A stretch of 64,000 bases of DNA from the NCBI RefSeq assembly GCF_002157835.1, contig NZ_CP020809.1, positions 186,001 to 250,000 of the forward strand, written 5' to 3'. This DNA comes from Mycobacterium dioxanotrophicus (lineage in GTDB: Bacteria; Actinomycetota; Actinomycetes; Mycobacteriales; Mycobacteriaceae). Under the pieces are notes generated by a model. It was not told the origin of the DNA and did not search any database. It worked only from the letters and a program-made list of their open reading frames with translations. This document shows, in pieces, positions 16,722-24,840 of this stretch; position 1 is the stretch's first letter, and the number at the start of each line of letters is the position of its first letter. The position numbers were made by a program, and so were the translations under genes.

Positions 16722-16877
16722 GAGAACCTCCTTCGACACAGCCCGAGATGCACCGGTGCACCTCATTCGACCGCAGTCGCGTCGGCGCTCGGTGCTAACG
16801 ATAACGCCGAGGAGCGGGCACGCGATGGCTCCGCCACCGGATCGGCCGGCGCCGCATTGTTCGGTATGTGTTTGGCC

Positions 16878-16918
16878 TGAATTCGATATGCAACTCACTT
16901 CTATTTGAATTCGATATG
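16878..16918. repeat. Pair of 13-bp direct repeats in a divergent promoter region
   Basis: TGAATTCGATATG occurs exactly at 16878-16890 and 16906-16918, 28 bp apart start to start, in an otherwise AT-rich patch between two divergent genes. This could be a tandem operator. Confidence 0.65.
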
Positions 16919-16984
16919 AAGTCGCGCGCCATTGTATGTCGCTCTATAAAGTTGACGAATCGATGAACAAATTCCTAGAAGGGC

Positions 16985-17323
16985 ATGACGGACTCAATGA
17001 CAATAGGTGCGAATGTGGCGGCAATGGCGTTCATCGGGTTGGGGACTGTTGGGGCGGTGAACGCTGTGTCTGCTTCTGCCGCACCTTCGCCGGAATCGTC
17101 GGCGAGCGAGACCATCGGTCAGCTACAGAGCGAGGGCTACCGTGTCATCGTCAGCAAGGTTGGCAGTGGGTCGATCGATGATTGCGTGGTCAGTGCGGTT
17201 CGGCAAGGACGTTCGGTAACCGGTCCGCAGCCGCCGGCAGTGGCCAATGGAATCACCACAATGGGGCCCGGTCAGGTATTGCAATACACCACGGTGTACG
17301 TCGACCTCGCATGCAAGCGTTGA
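16985..17323 (+). CDS. Small secreted protein of unknown function
   Basis: A 112-residue protein with a Sec signal (AAMAFIGLGTVGAVNAVSAS, cleavage near ASA). The mature part contains two cysteines (DDCVVSAVRQG and DLACKR), probably a disulfide, and the stretch GYRVIVSKVGSG typical of small mycobacterial exported proteins of about 100 residues. AGAAGG lies just before the ATG. No enzymatic function is apparent. Confidence 0.65.
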   Translation: MTDSMTIGANVAAMAFIGLGTVGAVNAVSASAAPSPESSASETIGQLQSEGYRVIVSKVGSGSIDDCVVSAVRQGRSVTGPQPPAVANGITTMGPGQVLQYTTVYVDLACKR

Positions 17324-17409
17324 CGAATTGGCCGATCCACTGTGCGGCTACCGCAATCCCGCTTGTTGCCGGACATAATCAGCGAGCAGTTCGTGAGCGT
17401 GGTTTGAAG

Positions 17410-17834
17410 TCACATGATGTGCAGGAAGTGCTGTAGCTGCACCTGCGTCGAAATGGGCGTGCCCTCGGGATTCTGCGACACCATCGAGTAGGGCAGGCCG
17501 GCACGAGGACCGCCTTCGGCGTAGTTGAGGCCGCCCGGCCTTGCCGAACCCGGCTTGCCTACGTATACGTCGTCGCAGCTGCCGACATGTTCGTTGGGCT
17601 CGGTGGACTGGCCGAGCGAGGTGGCGATGTGCTGAGCCCAGGTCTGTCCGGGGTTCGTGGTGAAGCGGAATCCATAGGTGCCTGCGTCGGTCAGGCTGTC
17701 CCCGAAGAAGACGGCGCCGGTGACCGGCGGTGCAGAGTGTTCGGCGGGCGGCTGCGCGGGACCCGTGGAGTGGCAACCGCGAGCGCGGCGGCGGCCGCCG
17801 TGCCAATCACCAACGTGCGCAACACATGTTTCAA
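17410..17834 (-). pseudogene. Frameshifted and truncated GDSL-family esterase
   Basis: Read from TTG 17834, a signal peptide (KHVLRTLVIGTAAAAALAVA) is followed by a frame change near 17765. In the new frame the sequence runs TGPAQPPAEHSAPPVTGAV then FFGDSLTDAGTYGFRFTTNP. FGDSLTDAG is the nucleophile block I of GDSL/SGNH hydrolases. The frame continues cleanly through NYAEGGPRA, which resembles block II (GGA/N), and ends at TGA 17410 after about 145 residues. The block III and V parts of the domain, including the catalytic Asp-His, are absent. One missing base (or two extra) plus loss of the 3' end therefore destroyed a secreted esterase. The residual reading frame has no start of its own. Confidence 0.7.
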
Positions 17835-18033
17835 CGCATCTTCTCCATGGCAGAAGCTTCGACCTGTCGAGGTCTCACTGTAGAGGTGACCGCACCCGTC
17901 AACCGTGCCTCGGTGTGGGCATCACCGAACACTGTTTCTGCACATATTGTGGGTGCGATCAACGTGCATCACCACGTAGGCTCTTGTGCGGTGAGCTGAG
18001 CGACGGCACGAACGGTGCATACGCTCTCGGACG

Positions 18034-18153
18034 ATGAAAGGCCTGCAAGTGCGTGATGTGTTTGTCGTGCTCTTGCTCGCACTCGCGGCGGCCGGACTCC
18101 AGATAACCATCGTGGTGTTGAACCGGATCCAGCGTCGGCCCCGTCGACGTTAG
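18034..18153 (+). CDS. Possible 39-residue single-span membrane microprotein
   Basis: The frame ATG 18034 to TAG 18153 encodes MKGLQVRDVFVVLLLALAAA, then GLQITIVVLNRIQRRPRRR. It has one strong hydrophobic helix and an Arg-rich tail, giving a plausible topology. TACGCT (18020-18025) lies eight bases before the ATG. The rest of the 465-base gap 17835-18299 shows no other gene. Whether it is expressed or conserved cannot be judged here. Confidence 0.38.
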   Translation: MKGLQVRDVFVVLLLALAAAGLQITIVVLNRIQRRPRRR

Positions 18154-18299
18154 CCGCCCGCCCGTGCCTCCCGCGGCGTGGCCGAACCGTGACGAACTCT
18201 TGACCGAATCATCAACGCGCGCCGAAGCGTTCGGCCGAGGGACTGCCCATACCATGACGGGGTTCACAACCAGGCGGTCATCATCAAGGGGTCAGGCTG

Positions 18300-19097
18300 A
18301 TGCGGGCGGTACTTCATTGTGTTCTCGCGTTGGTCGTCATAGCCCTGATGGTTTCCGGGGGTACCGCACGCGTCGATACCGCGGCGGTTCGGCTGCCGCT
18401 GAGTTCGGACATCGAGTCGATCCTGCCGACCGGGACTGCCGCCGTAGGTGTCGCGCACCCGGTGCTGCTGACGTTCAAGCGGCCCGTCGCCAACCGCGAT
18501 GCTGCCGAGCGCGCCATCGGACTCACGTCCGCACCGGCGATGACCGGAAAGTACGAGTGGCTTGACGACAAGGTCGTGCAATGGGTGCCCGACCAGTACT
18601 GGCCGGCGCACAGCACCATCAGCCTGTCCGTCGGCGGTATGCCGCTCGAATTCAAGACGGGGCCGAAAGTTGTCGGAGTAGCCAGTATCTCCGAGCACAC
18701 GTTCACCGTGACGATTGACGGGGAGTCACCGCTCGACATGCCATCCCCGCACCACCTGCCGCACCTCGGCGAACCTGGCGTGCTGCTGGCCTCCATGGGT
18801 CGGCCGGAGTACGCCACTCCCGTCGGCAATTACACGGTTCTCGGGAAAGAACGCTCTGTGACAATGGATTCCAGCAGTGTGGGCATACCCGTGGAATCTC
18901 CTGACGGCTACCTCACCGACGTCGAGTACGCCGTGCGGTTCACCCGCCGAGGGCTGTTCGTGCATTCTGCTCCGTGGGCCGTGCAATCGATCGGATTCGA
19001 GAACACCAGCCACGGGTGCATCAGCCTGACCCCGGCCGCCGCCGAGTGGTACTTCAAGACGGTCAACGTCGGCGACCCGGTGATCGTGCAGGAATAG
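18300..19097 (+). CDS. L,D-transpeptidase (YkuD domain)
   Basis: A 265-residue exported enzyme. The N-terminal hydrophobic segment (VLALVVIALMVSGG) is a signal or anchor. An Ig-like domain (VAHPVLLTFKRPVANRDAAE) and a YkuD domain follow. The catalytic motif is HSAPWAVQSIG, then SHGCISLTP with the nucleophilic Cys and conserved His, as in mycobacterial Ldt enzymes that form 3-3 peptidoglycan cross-links. Length is shorter than LdtMt2, so it has only one Ig-like domain. A strong hairpin (19138-19165) follows the stop. Confidence 0.9.
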   Translation: MRAVLHCVLALVVIALMVSGGTARVDTAAVRLPLSSDIESILPTGTAAVGVAHPVLLTFKRPVANRDAAERAIGLTSAPAMTGKYEWLDDKVVQWVPDQYWPAHSTISLSVGGMPLEFKTGPKVVGVASISEHTFTVTIDGESPLDMPSPHHLPHLGEPGVLLASMGRPEYATPVGNYTVLGKERSVTMDSSSVGIPVESPDGYLTDVEYAVRFTRRGLFVHSAPWAVQSIGFENTSHGCISLTPAAAEWYFKTVNVGDPVIVQE

Positions 19098-19137
19098 TCA
19101 CTGCGACAGCCGTTTTCGGCGGTCCGACATACGACAA

Positions 19138-19165
19138 CGGGCGGCGATCGTGTGATCGCCGCCCG
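19138..19165. terminator. Bidirectional hairpin terminator
   Basis: CGGGCGGCGATC-GTGT-GATCGCCGCCCG is a perfect 12-bp stem with a 4-base loop. It lies between the stop of the L,D-transpeptidase gene and the stop of the convergent Ala/Pro-rich gene. No long T-tract follows, as is usual in mycobacteria. Confidence 0.7.
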
Positions 19166-19196
19166 TCTTCAGGTGCGCCCGTCGTGCGGGCGCGGA

Positions 19197-19700
19197 TCAG
19201 CCCTGGGGACCGGGCTGAACCGGAACGCCCGGTGCCGGTCCGCCGGCATCGGCGGGCCGGCTCGTGGGCGCCTCTTTTCCGGCCCCCACGCCGACCATGT
19301 CCGCCAGCGGAGCACCGGCGGGTCCGGCCGCCGCGGCGATGGGTGCGCCTGCGGCCGCGGGCACGACAGGCAGCGGTGGTGCGAGCGGTACGGGCGGGCG
19401 CCCAGCGGGGCACCACGGGCACCGGTGGGATGCCTGCGGGGGTACGACCGGGACCGGTGCGATGGCCGCGGGCACGACAGGCACGGCCGCTCCTGCGGCT
19501 TCGACGGCCGGCGCGGCGCACGGGGCGGCCGCTGCTACGGGTGCGGCACCTGGCGCTGCCGTTCCTGCGGCCGCGTCAAGACATTTGTATCCGCCCGCCT
19601 TCAGCGTAGCGGCCCCGGCGGTCGGGCACACCGCCGCGGCGGCCACGCAAACTCCGGCGCTGGCAACAACTTTGACTGCGATTCGAGCAAAGCTGATCAT
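19197..19700 (-). CDS. Exported Ala/Pro-rich protein
   Basis: A 167-residue protein. ATG 19700 follows GAGGGAG by about nine bases and opens a Sec signal (MISFARIAVKVVASAGVCVA, cleavage near AGA). The mature protein is almost wholly Ala, Pro, Gly and Val with repeated PVVP and AAAG units, typical of cell-wall-spanning mycobacterial proteins with no enzyme fold. An internal stretch, HRCPWCPAGR, is out of character: reading one base over restores GIPPVPVVP, suggesting two compensating indels between about 19390 and 19445. The longer frame to 19910 is not supported. Confidence 0.6.
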   Translation of the reverse strand: MISFARIAVKVVASAGVCVAAAAVCPTAGAATLKAGGYKCLDAAAGTAAPGAAPVAAAAPCAAPAVEAAGAAVPVVPAAIAPVPVVPPQASHRCPWCPAGRPPVPLAPPLPVVPAAAGAPIAAAAGPAGAPLADMVGVGAGKEAPTSRPADAGGPAPGVPVQPGPQG

Positions 19701-19964
19701 CCCCGACGACTCCCTCGATCGTGCTTCGAAATGACTGTCACGAAAATTTGTGCAGCTGAAATGTAGAGCCGCGCGCGCACGGCGTCCATACATCCGTGTA
19801 ATTAGATGCGGGGTCGACATGCGGTCGCGCCGCGGGCGTGACCACACCGATGCCAAACCGTCATGTCCGGTCGGCGCGACGACGTGGTATGTGACGCGCC
19901 AACAATCCACGCGGGCAACGGTTTAGTCGGCGCATCCGGCCACGTTGAAACGGGCCATGCGGGT

Positions 19965-20840
19965 TCAGAATTGGGCAGGGTCGGGCCGCACGATCGACCG
20001 CGGTGTCAGCGCCAGGCCGCGCACATGCGCCGCGATCTCGTGCAGGGGCGCCAGCCACACATCGGAACACGAAGCCACGTATTCGACGAGTTCCTCCAAC
20101 GCCGCCGCGCGCGACGGCCGACCCGACAGGAACGGGTGGTTGGTCAACACGAAGCACCCGCCGGCCGAACGCAGCCCTTCGAACTCCAGCCGCCAGATCT
20201 CTGCGGCCTTGCGTGGGCTTTCGATCAACCCGGACCCGGAGAATTCCGGGATGTAGCAGTACTGCTCCCAGTCGTCGAGGGCCCACTGGATCGGGATCTC
20301 GACGAGCTGCCCGCCACCGGCCACGGTCAACTCGTACGGGTGGTCGGCGTCCATCAGACTCGTGTCGTAGAGAAACCCCCGGTCGGCCAACAGCTTCGGG
20401 GTGTGCCAGTTCAGTTCCCACATCGGCGCCCGGAATCCGACGGGTGCGCTACCGGTCACCGCGGCGAGAGCCTCGATGCCGCGGTCGATCACGACACTCT
20501 CCTGCTCGGGAGTCATGCCGGTCAGCACTTCGTGCAGGTAACCGTGATGCGCGATCTCGTGGCCTGCGTCGGCGATCGCGCGCACGACGTCGGGGTAGCG
20601 CACCGCCGTGTAGCCGGGTACGAAGAAGGTCGACCGCACGTCGTGTCGCGCGAGGAGGGCCAAGATACGGGGGACACCCACGAGCGGCCCGTAGGCCTGA
20701 TGGGACATCACCGACATTCGACCGGCCAACGCGGTGTCGACCCCGAGGAGAGCCGATTCGGCGTCCACGTCGAAGGTGAAGCTCGCGGCCGCGCGGTTGC
20801 CGCGCGGCCACGACACCGGCCCTGCGGCGCGCATGGTCAT
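19965..20840 (-). CDS. NodB-fold polysaccharide deacetylase/allantoinase-like hydrolase
   Basis: A 291-residue NodB-homology enzyme. The metal/acid motif is FTFDVDAE, the metal-binding region is [12 protein letters not shown], and later conserved blocks are VGFRAPMWE and LTNHPFLSG. No signal peptide is present, and the HGYLHE form is closer to cytosolic PuuE-type allantoinases and related amidohydrolases than to secreted deacetylases. It is the last gene of a five-gene operon with a ureohydrolase (four-base overlap), SDRs and an APC permease, so it probably hydrolyses a C-N bond of a small imported compound. The exact substrate is unknown. Confidence 0.8.
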   Translation of the reverse strand: MTMRAAGPVSWPRGNRAAASFTFDVDAESALLGVDTALAGRMSVMSHQAYGPLVGVPRILALLARHDVRSTFFVPGYTAVRYPDVVRAIADAGHEIAHHGYLHEVLTGMTPEQESVVIDRGIEALAAVTGSAPVGFRAPMWELNWHTPKLLADRGFLYDTSLMDADHPYELTVAGGGQLVEIPIQWALDDWEQYCYIPEFSGSGLIESPRKAAEIWRLEFEGLRSAGGCFVLTNHPFLSGRPSRAAALEELVEYVASCSDVWLAPLHEIAAHVRGLALTPRSIVRPDPAQF

Positions 20841-21811
20841 GACTTTCTCGCCAGCAGTGAGACGAATTCGTAGGCGAGGTTGGCCGCCGCGACACCGGTG
20901 ATCTCGGCGTGGTCGTAGGCGGGTGACACTTCGACGATGTCGGCGGCCACCAGGTTGAGCCCGTCGAATCCCCGTACTATTTCCAGTAATTCGCGGCTCG
21001 TCATACCCCCGGCTTCAGGTGTCCCGGTGCCCGGTGCGTGTGCCGGATCGAGCACGTCGATGTCGACCGATACGTACAGCGGCAGCTCGCCGATGCTGCG
21101 CCGCAGCGCGTCGACGATGTCGTCGATCGACCGGCGGTGAAGATCGCGACAGTGCACGACGTGGAACCCCATGTCGGCATCTTCGGCCAGATCGTTGCGC
21201 GAGTACAGCGACCCGCGGATGCCGACATGGGCGCTGTGGCCCGAGACGAACAAACCCTCCTCGGCGGCCCGCCGAAACGGCGTGCCGTGGGTCAGCGGGG
21301 TGTTGAAGTAGGTGTCCCATGTGTCGAGGTGGGCGTCGAAGTGCACGAGTGCCACTTGGCCGTGAATCCTGTTGACGGCCTTCAGGAGTGGATAGGCGAT
21401 GGTGTGATCTCCGCCGAGCGAGACCAGGGTGGCGCCGTCGCGGAGGAGTTCGACGGCACCGTGTTCGATCTGCGCGACGGCGGTTTCGATGTCGAACGGA
21501 TTGAAGGTCAGGTCACCGGCGTCGACCACCTGTCGATGGGCGAACGGTGCGACGTCCAGCGCCGGGTTGTACGGGCGGAGCAGCCGGGAGGACTGACGAA
21601 TGTGCGCAGGCCCGAAACGGGCACCGGGGCGGTAGGTGACCCCGGTGTCGAACGGGATGCCGACGACTGCGATGTCGTGCCGCTGCACGTCCTCGATCCG
21701 CGGGAGCCGCGCGAAGGTGGTATGCCCGGCGTAACGCGGGACCTGCAGCCCGTCGATCGGACCGGTCGGGGCGGGGGTCGGTGTGGGCTGGCCGTTGGTC
21801 ATACTCTGCAT
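20837..21811 (-). CDS. Agmatinase-family ureohydrolase
   Basis: A 324-residue arginase/agmatinase-fold enzyme that would hydrolyse a guanidino group to urea. The binuclear Mn-binding motifs are all present: [18 protein letters not shown] and [23 protein letters not shown] 21811 is supported by GGAGGG eight bases upstream and overlaps the end of the preceding SDR gene. The family includes agmatinase, guanidinobutyrase and guanidinopropionase, which sequence alone does not separate. The permease, SDRs and PucR regulator suggest catabolism of an imported guanidino compound. Confidence 0.88.
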   Translation of the reverse strand: MQSMTNGQPTPTPAPTGPIDGLQVPRYAGHTTFARLPRIEDVQRHDIAVVGIPFDTGVTYRPGARFGPAHIRQSSRLLRPYNPALDVAPFAHRQVVDAGDLTFNPFDIETAVAQIEHGAVELLRDGATLVSLGGDHTIAYPLLKAVNRIHGQVALVHFDAHLDTWDTYFNTPLTHGTPFRRAAEEGLFVSGHSAHVGIRGSLYSRNDLAEDADMGFHVVHCRDLHRRSIDDIVDALRRSIGELPLYVSVDIDVLDPAHAPGTGTPEAGGMTSRELLEIVRGFDGLNLVAADIVEVSPAYDHAEITGVAAANLAYEFVSLLARKS

Positions 21812-22560
21812 CGGGTGGTCCCTCCGTTGATCTGAAATGTCTGCCCGATGACCGATCCCAGCTGCGGCCGCACCAGCAGCGCGACGGCGGCCGCGATCTC
21901 CTCGGGGTGGCCGATCCGGCCGACGGGTATGCCCTCGGAATACCGTTGGTGCATCTCGGCGAGGCTGATACCCGCATCGGCGGCGTCGACCTGAAGTTGC
22001 GGGGTGTCGATGACGCCGGGTGCCACCGCGTTGACGACGATGTTCTCGCGGGCCAGTTCGCGGCCCAAGGTCTTGGTGAGCGCTATCAGGCCGGCCTTCG
22101 ATGCGGCGTACGCGGTGGCGTTGGGCCAACCCGTGACACCCCATTCGGATGTCACGATCACGATGCGCCCTTGGCCGATTCGGCGCATGCCGGGCAGCAC
22201 GGCCGCAATGGTGTGGAACGTGCCGCCGAGGTTGGTGTCGACAACCTTCCACCAGTCGTCCTCATCGTGGTCGGTCAACGGCGCCATCGACATGTAGGCC
22301 GCGTTGCACACCAGAACGTCGATGCCGTCGTGCCGCTGGTCGATCTCGGCGATGGCCTCCGACACCGCCGCACGGTCGTGGATATCGGCGGGCACGGCGA
22401 ACCCGCGGACGGATTCGACGACCTCTTTCATCTGGGGCGTCTCGCTGCGGCCGTTCACGCCGACGTAGTAGCCGTCGCCGGCCAGCTGCTCGGCGATCGC
22501 CTGCCCGATGCCCTGTGTGGCACCCGTGACGACCGCGACGGGGATGCGACGTGAGCTCAT
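21799..22560 (-). CDS. Short-chain dehydrogenase/reductase (first of two)
   Basis: A 253-residue classical [18 protein letters not shown] binds the NAD(P) diphosphate, [10 protein letters not shown] is the NAG-type motif, and the catalytic Ser and Tyr-x3-Lys are in VTSEWG and [15 protein letters not shown] near the end is typical of the family. It shares one base with the stop of the second SDR gene and overlaps the ureohydrolase start by 13 bases. It probably oxidises or reduces an intermediate in the same pathway. Confidence 0.88.
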   Translation of the reverse strand: MSSRRIPVAVVTGATQGIGQAIAEQLAGDGYYVGVNGRSETPQMKEVVESVRGFAVPADIHDRAAVSEAIAEIDQRHDGIDVLVCNAAYMSMAPLTDHDEDDWWKVVDTNLGGTFHTIAAVLPGMRRIGQGRIVIVTSEWGVTGWPNATAYAASKAGLIALTKTLGRELARENIVVNAVAPGVIDTPQLQVDAADAGISLAEMHQRYSEGIPVGRIGHPEEIAAAVALLVRPQLGSVIGQTFQINGGTTRCRV

Positions 22561-23255
22561 CAGATCACCGCTCCGCTGTTGGGCGATACGACTTCACCGG
22601 TGCAGAAGGAAGATTCGTCGATCAGGAACTGAACCACCTGTGCCACTTCGTCGGCCCGGCACAGGCGGCCTGCCGGAAGCGTCGCCAGGTAGTCGGGAGC
22701 CCGCCACGGGGAATTGGCCGCGAGCAGCGGCGTGTCCGTCGGGCCGGGTGCGACCGCGTTGACCCGGATGCCGTCGGCCGCCACTTCGGTTGCCAGGCTC
22801 CGGACGAATCCGATGATGCCGCCTTTCGCGGCCGCGTAATGCGCGTCGCCGTCGCCACCGCCGATCGCCAGCTCCGATGCGATCGCGACGATGGCGCCGC
22901 GGCGCCGCTCACGCATCTCCGGCAGGACCGCGCAGGTGGCGTTGCGCAGGCCGCCGAGGTGCACGCGCAGCATGCGGGTCCACGCCTGCGCTGTGATCTC
23001 CGAGACCGGCACCATCTCGTAGTAACCGGCGGCTGTCACCAACGCCTCGATCGGGCCGAGCTCGGCGCGGACGATGCCGACGGCTTCGCGGACCTGGACC
23101 GCATCGGAAACGTCTGCGGTCACGGATAATTCGCCGATGTCGGCGGGTTGGAGGTCCAGGCCAGCGACCGTCCACCCGTGCCCTGCCAGCTCGGCACTGA
23201 CGGCCGCGCCGATGCCCGACGCTGCACCCGTCACCACCGCGACCCGCGGGCTCAC
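22560..23255 (-). CDS. Short-chain dehydrogenase/reductase (second of two)
   Basis: A 231-residue SDR with TGAASGIGAAVSAEL, catalytic Ser in IASELAIGG and YAAAKGG, and the usual VNAVAPGPTDTP stretch. GTG 23255 is set by the four-base overlap with the permease stop (GTGA). It is similar in plan to its neighbour but clearly divergent in sequence, so the two probably act on different steps or stereoisomers. Confidence 0.87.
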   Translation of the reverse strand: MSPRVAVVTGAASGIGAAVSAELAGHGWTVAGLDLQPADIGELSVTADVSDAVQVREAVGIVRAELGPIEALVTAAGYYEMVPVSEITAQAWTRMLRVHLGGLRNATCAVLPEMRERRRGAIVAIASELAIGGGDGDAHYAAAKGGIIGFVRSLATEVAADGIRVNAVAPGPTDTPLLAANSPWRAPDYLATLPAGRLCRADEVAQVVQFLIDESSFCTGEVVSPNSGAVI

Positions 23256-24721
23256 AGTTTTGCCTGCTGCTCGAGCCGCAAGCGGTCGGCCACCGGCTCG
23301 GCGATGCGGCCGCGCAGGCTCACATAGATCACCGCGCCGATCGCTCCGAGCACCACGGTGGTGATGACCATGCTCCAGTTGATGTACCACGGCTGGCCCG
23401 GCTGAACCCGGGGCCACACCACGTTGATCGTCTGGACCACGATCCACACCGCGGCGAAGTAGGTGATCGGCGCTCCCCAGCGCCCGAGGGTGAACACCCC
23501 TGGCGTCCAGCGGCCCGTCAACCGGGCCCACGCCGCACCCAACACCGGGATGCCGAAGGCGATGTAGAAGCCGATGACCGTGAAATTGACCAGGATGTTG
23601 TAGAAGTTGGAGCCGGCGAGAAGCACGAGCGCGATCGCCACGACAGCGGTGAGGCCGATGGCGTTGATCGGCATGCGCTCCGGCCCGGCCAGCTTGCTGA
23701 ACAGCTTGGACGACGGCAACCCGCGGTCGCGCGCGGCACCCCAGATACACCGGGACACCGCTGCCTGCACCGCCAGGAAGCTGGAGATGAATCCGATGAC
23801 GAACATGATGAGCAGCGGTTTGGCGACCCCGGATCCCAGATGTGCGGTCAGGGTGCCTGCGACCGGGTCGCCGGTCTGCTCGGTGAGCACCTTGTCGAGA
23901 TCGGGTATGGCCAAAATCAGTGCGGCACTGGAGAACATGACGATCAGACCGACACCGAACAGGCTGCCGATGATGGCCTTGGGCACGTTGCGGGCGGGGT
24001 CGTCGACCTCTTCGGCGATGGAACCCGCCGACTCGAACCCCACGAATGCCCAGCCGGCGTAGGCGATGGCAAGCAGCATCGGGCCTGACATCCAGCCTCC
24101 TGAGCCGGGCAGTCCGTGCAGCAGTGCGGAGAACGGGTTCTCGCGATAGAAGATCAGCAGGACGATGCCCAGCCCGACCGATCCGAGGATTTCGCACGTG
24201 ATACTGGCGATCACCATCACCTTGAGCACCCGTCGGCCGATCATGTTGGTGGCGGTGCCGATCGCGATGATGGCGATGGCCACCAGCGTGGTGGTCCACC
24301 GGCTGCGTTCCTCGATGCCGAGCACTTCGAGGAGGAATCCGGCGGCGGCGTACGCGAGTGTCGAGAGCGCGATGGTCAAGCCCCACATGTAGGCCCATGC
24401 GGCGGTCCACCCCGCGGTGGTGCCGCGAACGTGGCGCGCCCACTGATACACGCTGCCGGCATACGGCCATCGTGAGGACAGCTCGCCGAACACAGCTGCC
24501 ACCGCCAGCTGGCCGACGAGCACGATCGGGAAGGCCCAGAAGAACCGTGGCCCGGCGGTGAACAGGCCCAGGGTGAAGATCGCGTAGAGCGCCACGATCG
24601 GTGACACGTCGGCGAAGGCAAGGGAGAACGCCGAGCGGAGCGTGAACCCGCGATTGAGTTTCTCGACCTCGTGGTGCGGGGGGTCGGCTGGGGCTTTGTG
24701 ACTTCGGGTGTCCGGACGCAT
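23252..24721 (-). CDS. APC-family amino acid/polyamine permease
   Basis: A 489-residue transporter with about 12 membrane helices. The helix 1 region reads FTLRSAFSLAFADVSPIVAL, and a consensus amphipathic stretch WPYAGSVYQWARHVRGTTAG follows helix 2, both typical of APC permeases. ATG 24721 has GAGGAG seven bases upstream. It is the first gene of the five-gene catabolic operon, so it most likely imports the substrate of the downstream enzymes. It is divergent from the PucR regulator. Confidence 0.88.
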   Translation of the reverse strand: MRPDTRSHKAPADPPHHEVEKLNRGFTLRSAFSLAFADVSPIVALYAIFTLGLFTAGPRFFWAFPIVLVGQLAVAAVFGELSSRWPYAGSVYQWARHVRGTTAGWTAAWAYMWGLTIALSTLAYAAAGFLLEVLGIEERSRWTTTLVAIAIIAIGTATNMIGRRVLKVMVIASITCEILGSVGLGIVLLIFYRENPFSALLHGLPGSGGWMSGPMLLAIAYAGWAFVGFESAGSIAEEVDDPARNVPKAIIGSLFGVGLIVMFSSAALILAIPDLDKVLTEQTGDPVAGTLTAHLGSGVAKPLLIMFVIGFISSFLAVQAAVSRCIWGAARDRGLPSSKLFSKLAGPERMPINAIGLTAVVAIALVLLAGSNFYNILVNFTVIGFYIAFGIPVLGAAWARLTGRWTPGVFTLGRWGAPITYFAAVWIVVQTINVVWPRVQPGQPWYINWSMVITTVVLGAIGAVIYVSLRGRIAEPVADRLRLEQQAKL

Positions 24722-24782
24722 GGGGGCGCTCCTCACAGAAGGTGTTGAGGGTTGACTATGCAGCGGTCGTGCACGCCCGTGA

Positions 24783-24797
24783 ATACTCAGTCAGTAT
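24783..24797. promoter_or_regulatory. Operator-like inverted repeat between permease and pucR-type genes
   Basis: ATACT-CAGTC-AGTAT is a perfect 5-bp inverted repeat in the divergent promoter region. It is a candidate site for the adjacent PucR-family activator. Confidence 0.42.
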
Positions 24798-24840
24798 GAA
24801 TTCCTAGACGTCATTCAGCCTTGGGTACGGGGAGAGATGC

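Noticed and set aside
17348..17806. 152-codon minus-strand open frame
   Set aside because: It is the third, Arg-rich frame over the GDSL remnant; GDSL homology lies in the other two frames.
19863..20873. 336-codon plus-strand open frame opposite the NodB-fold gene
   Set aside because: The minus strand carries all NodB motifs; this frame is a shadow.
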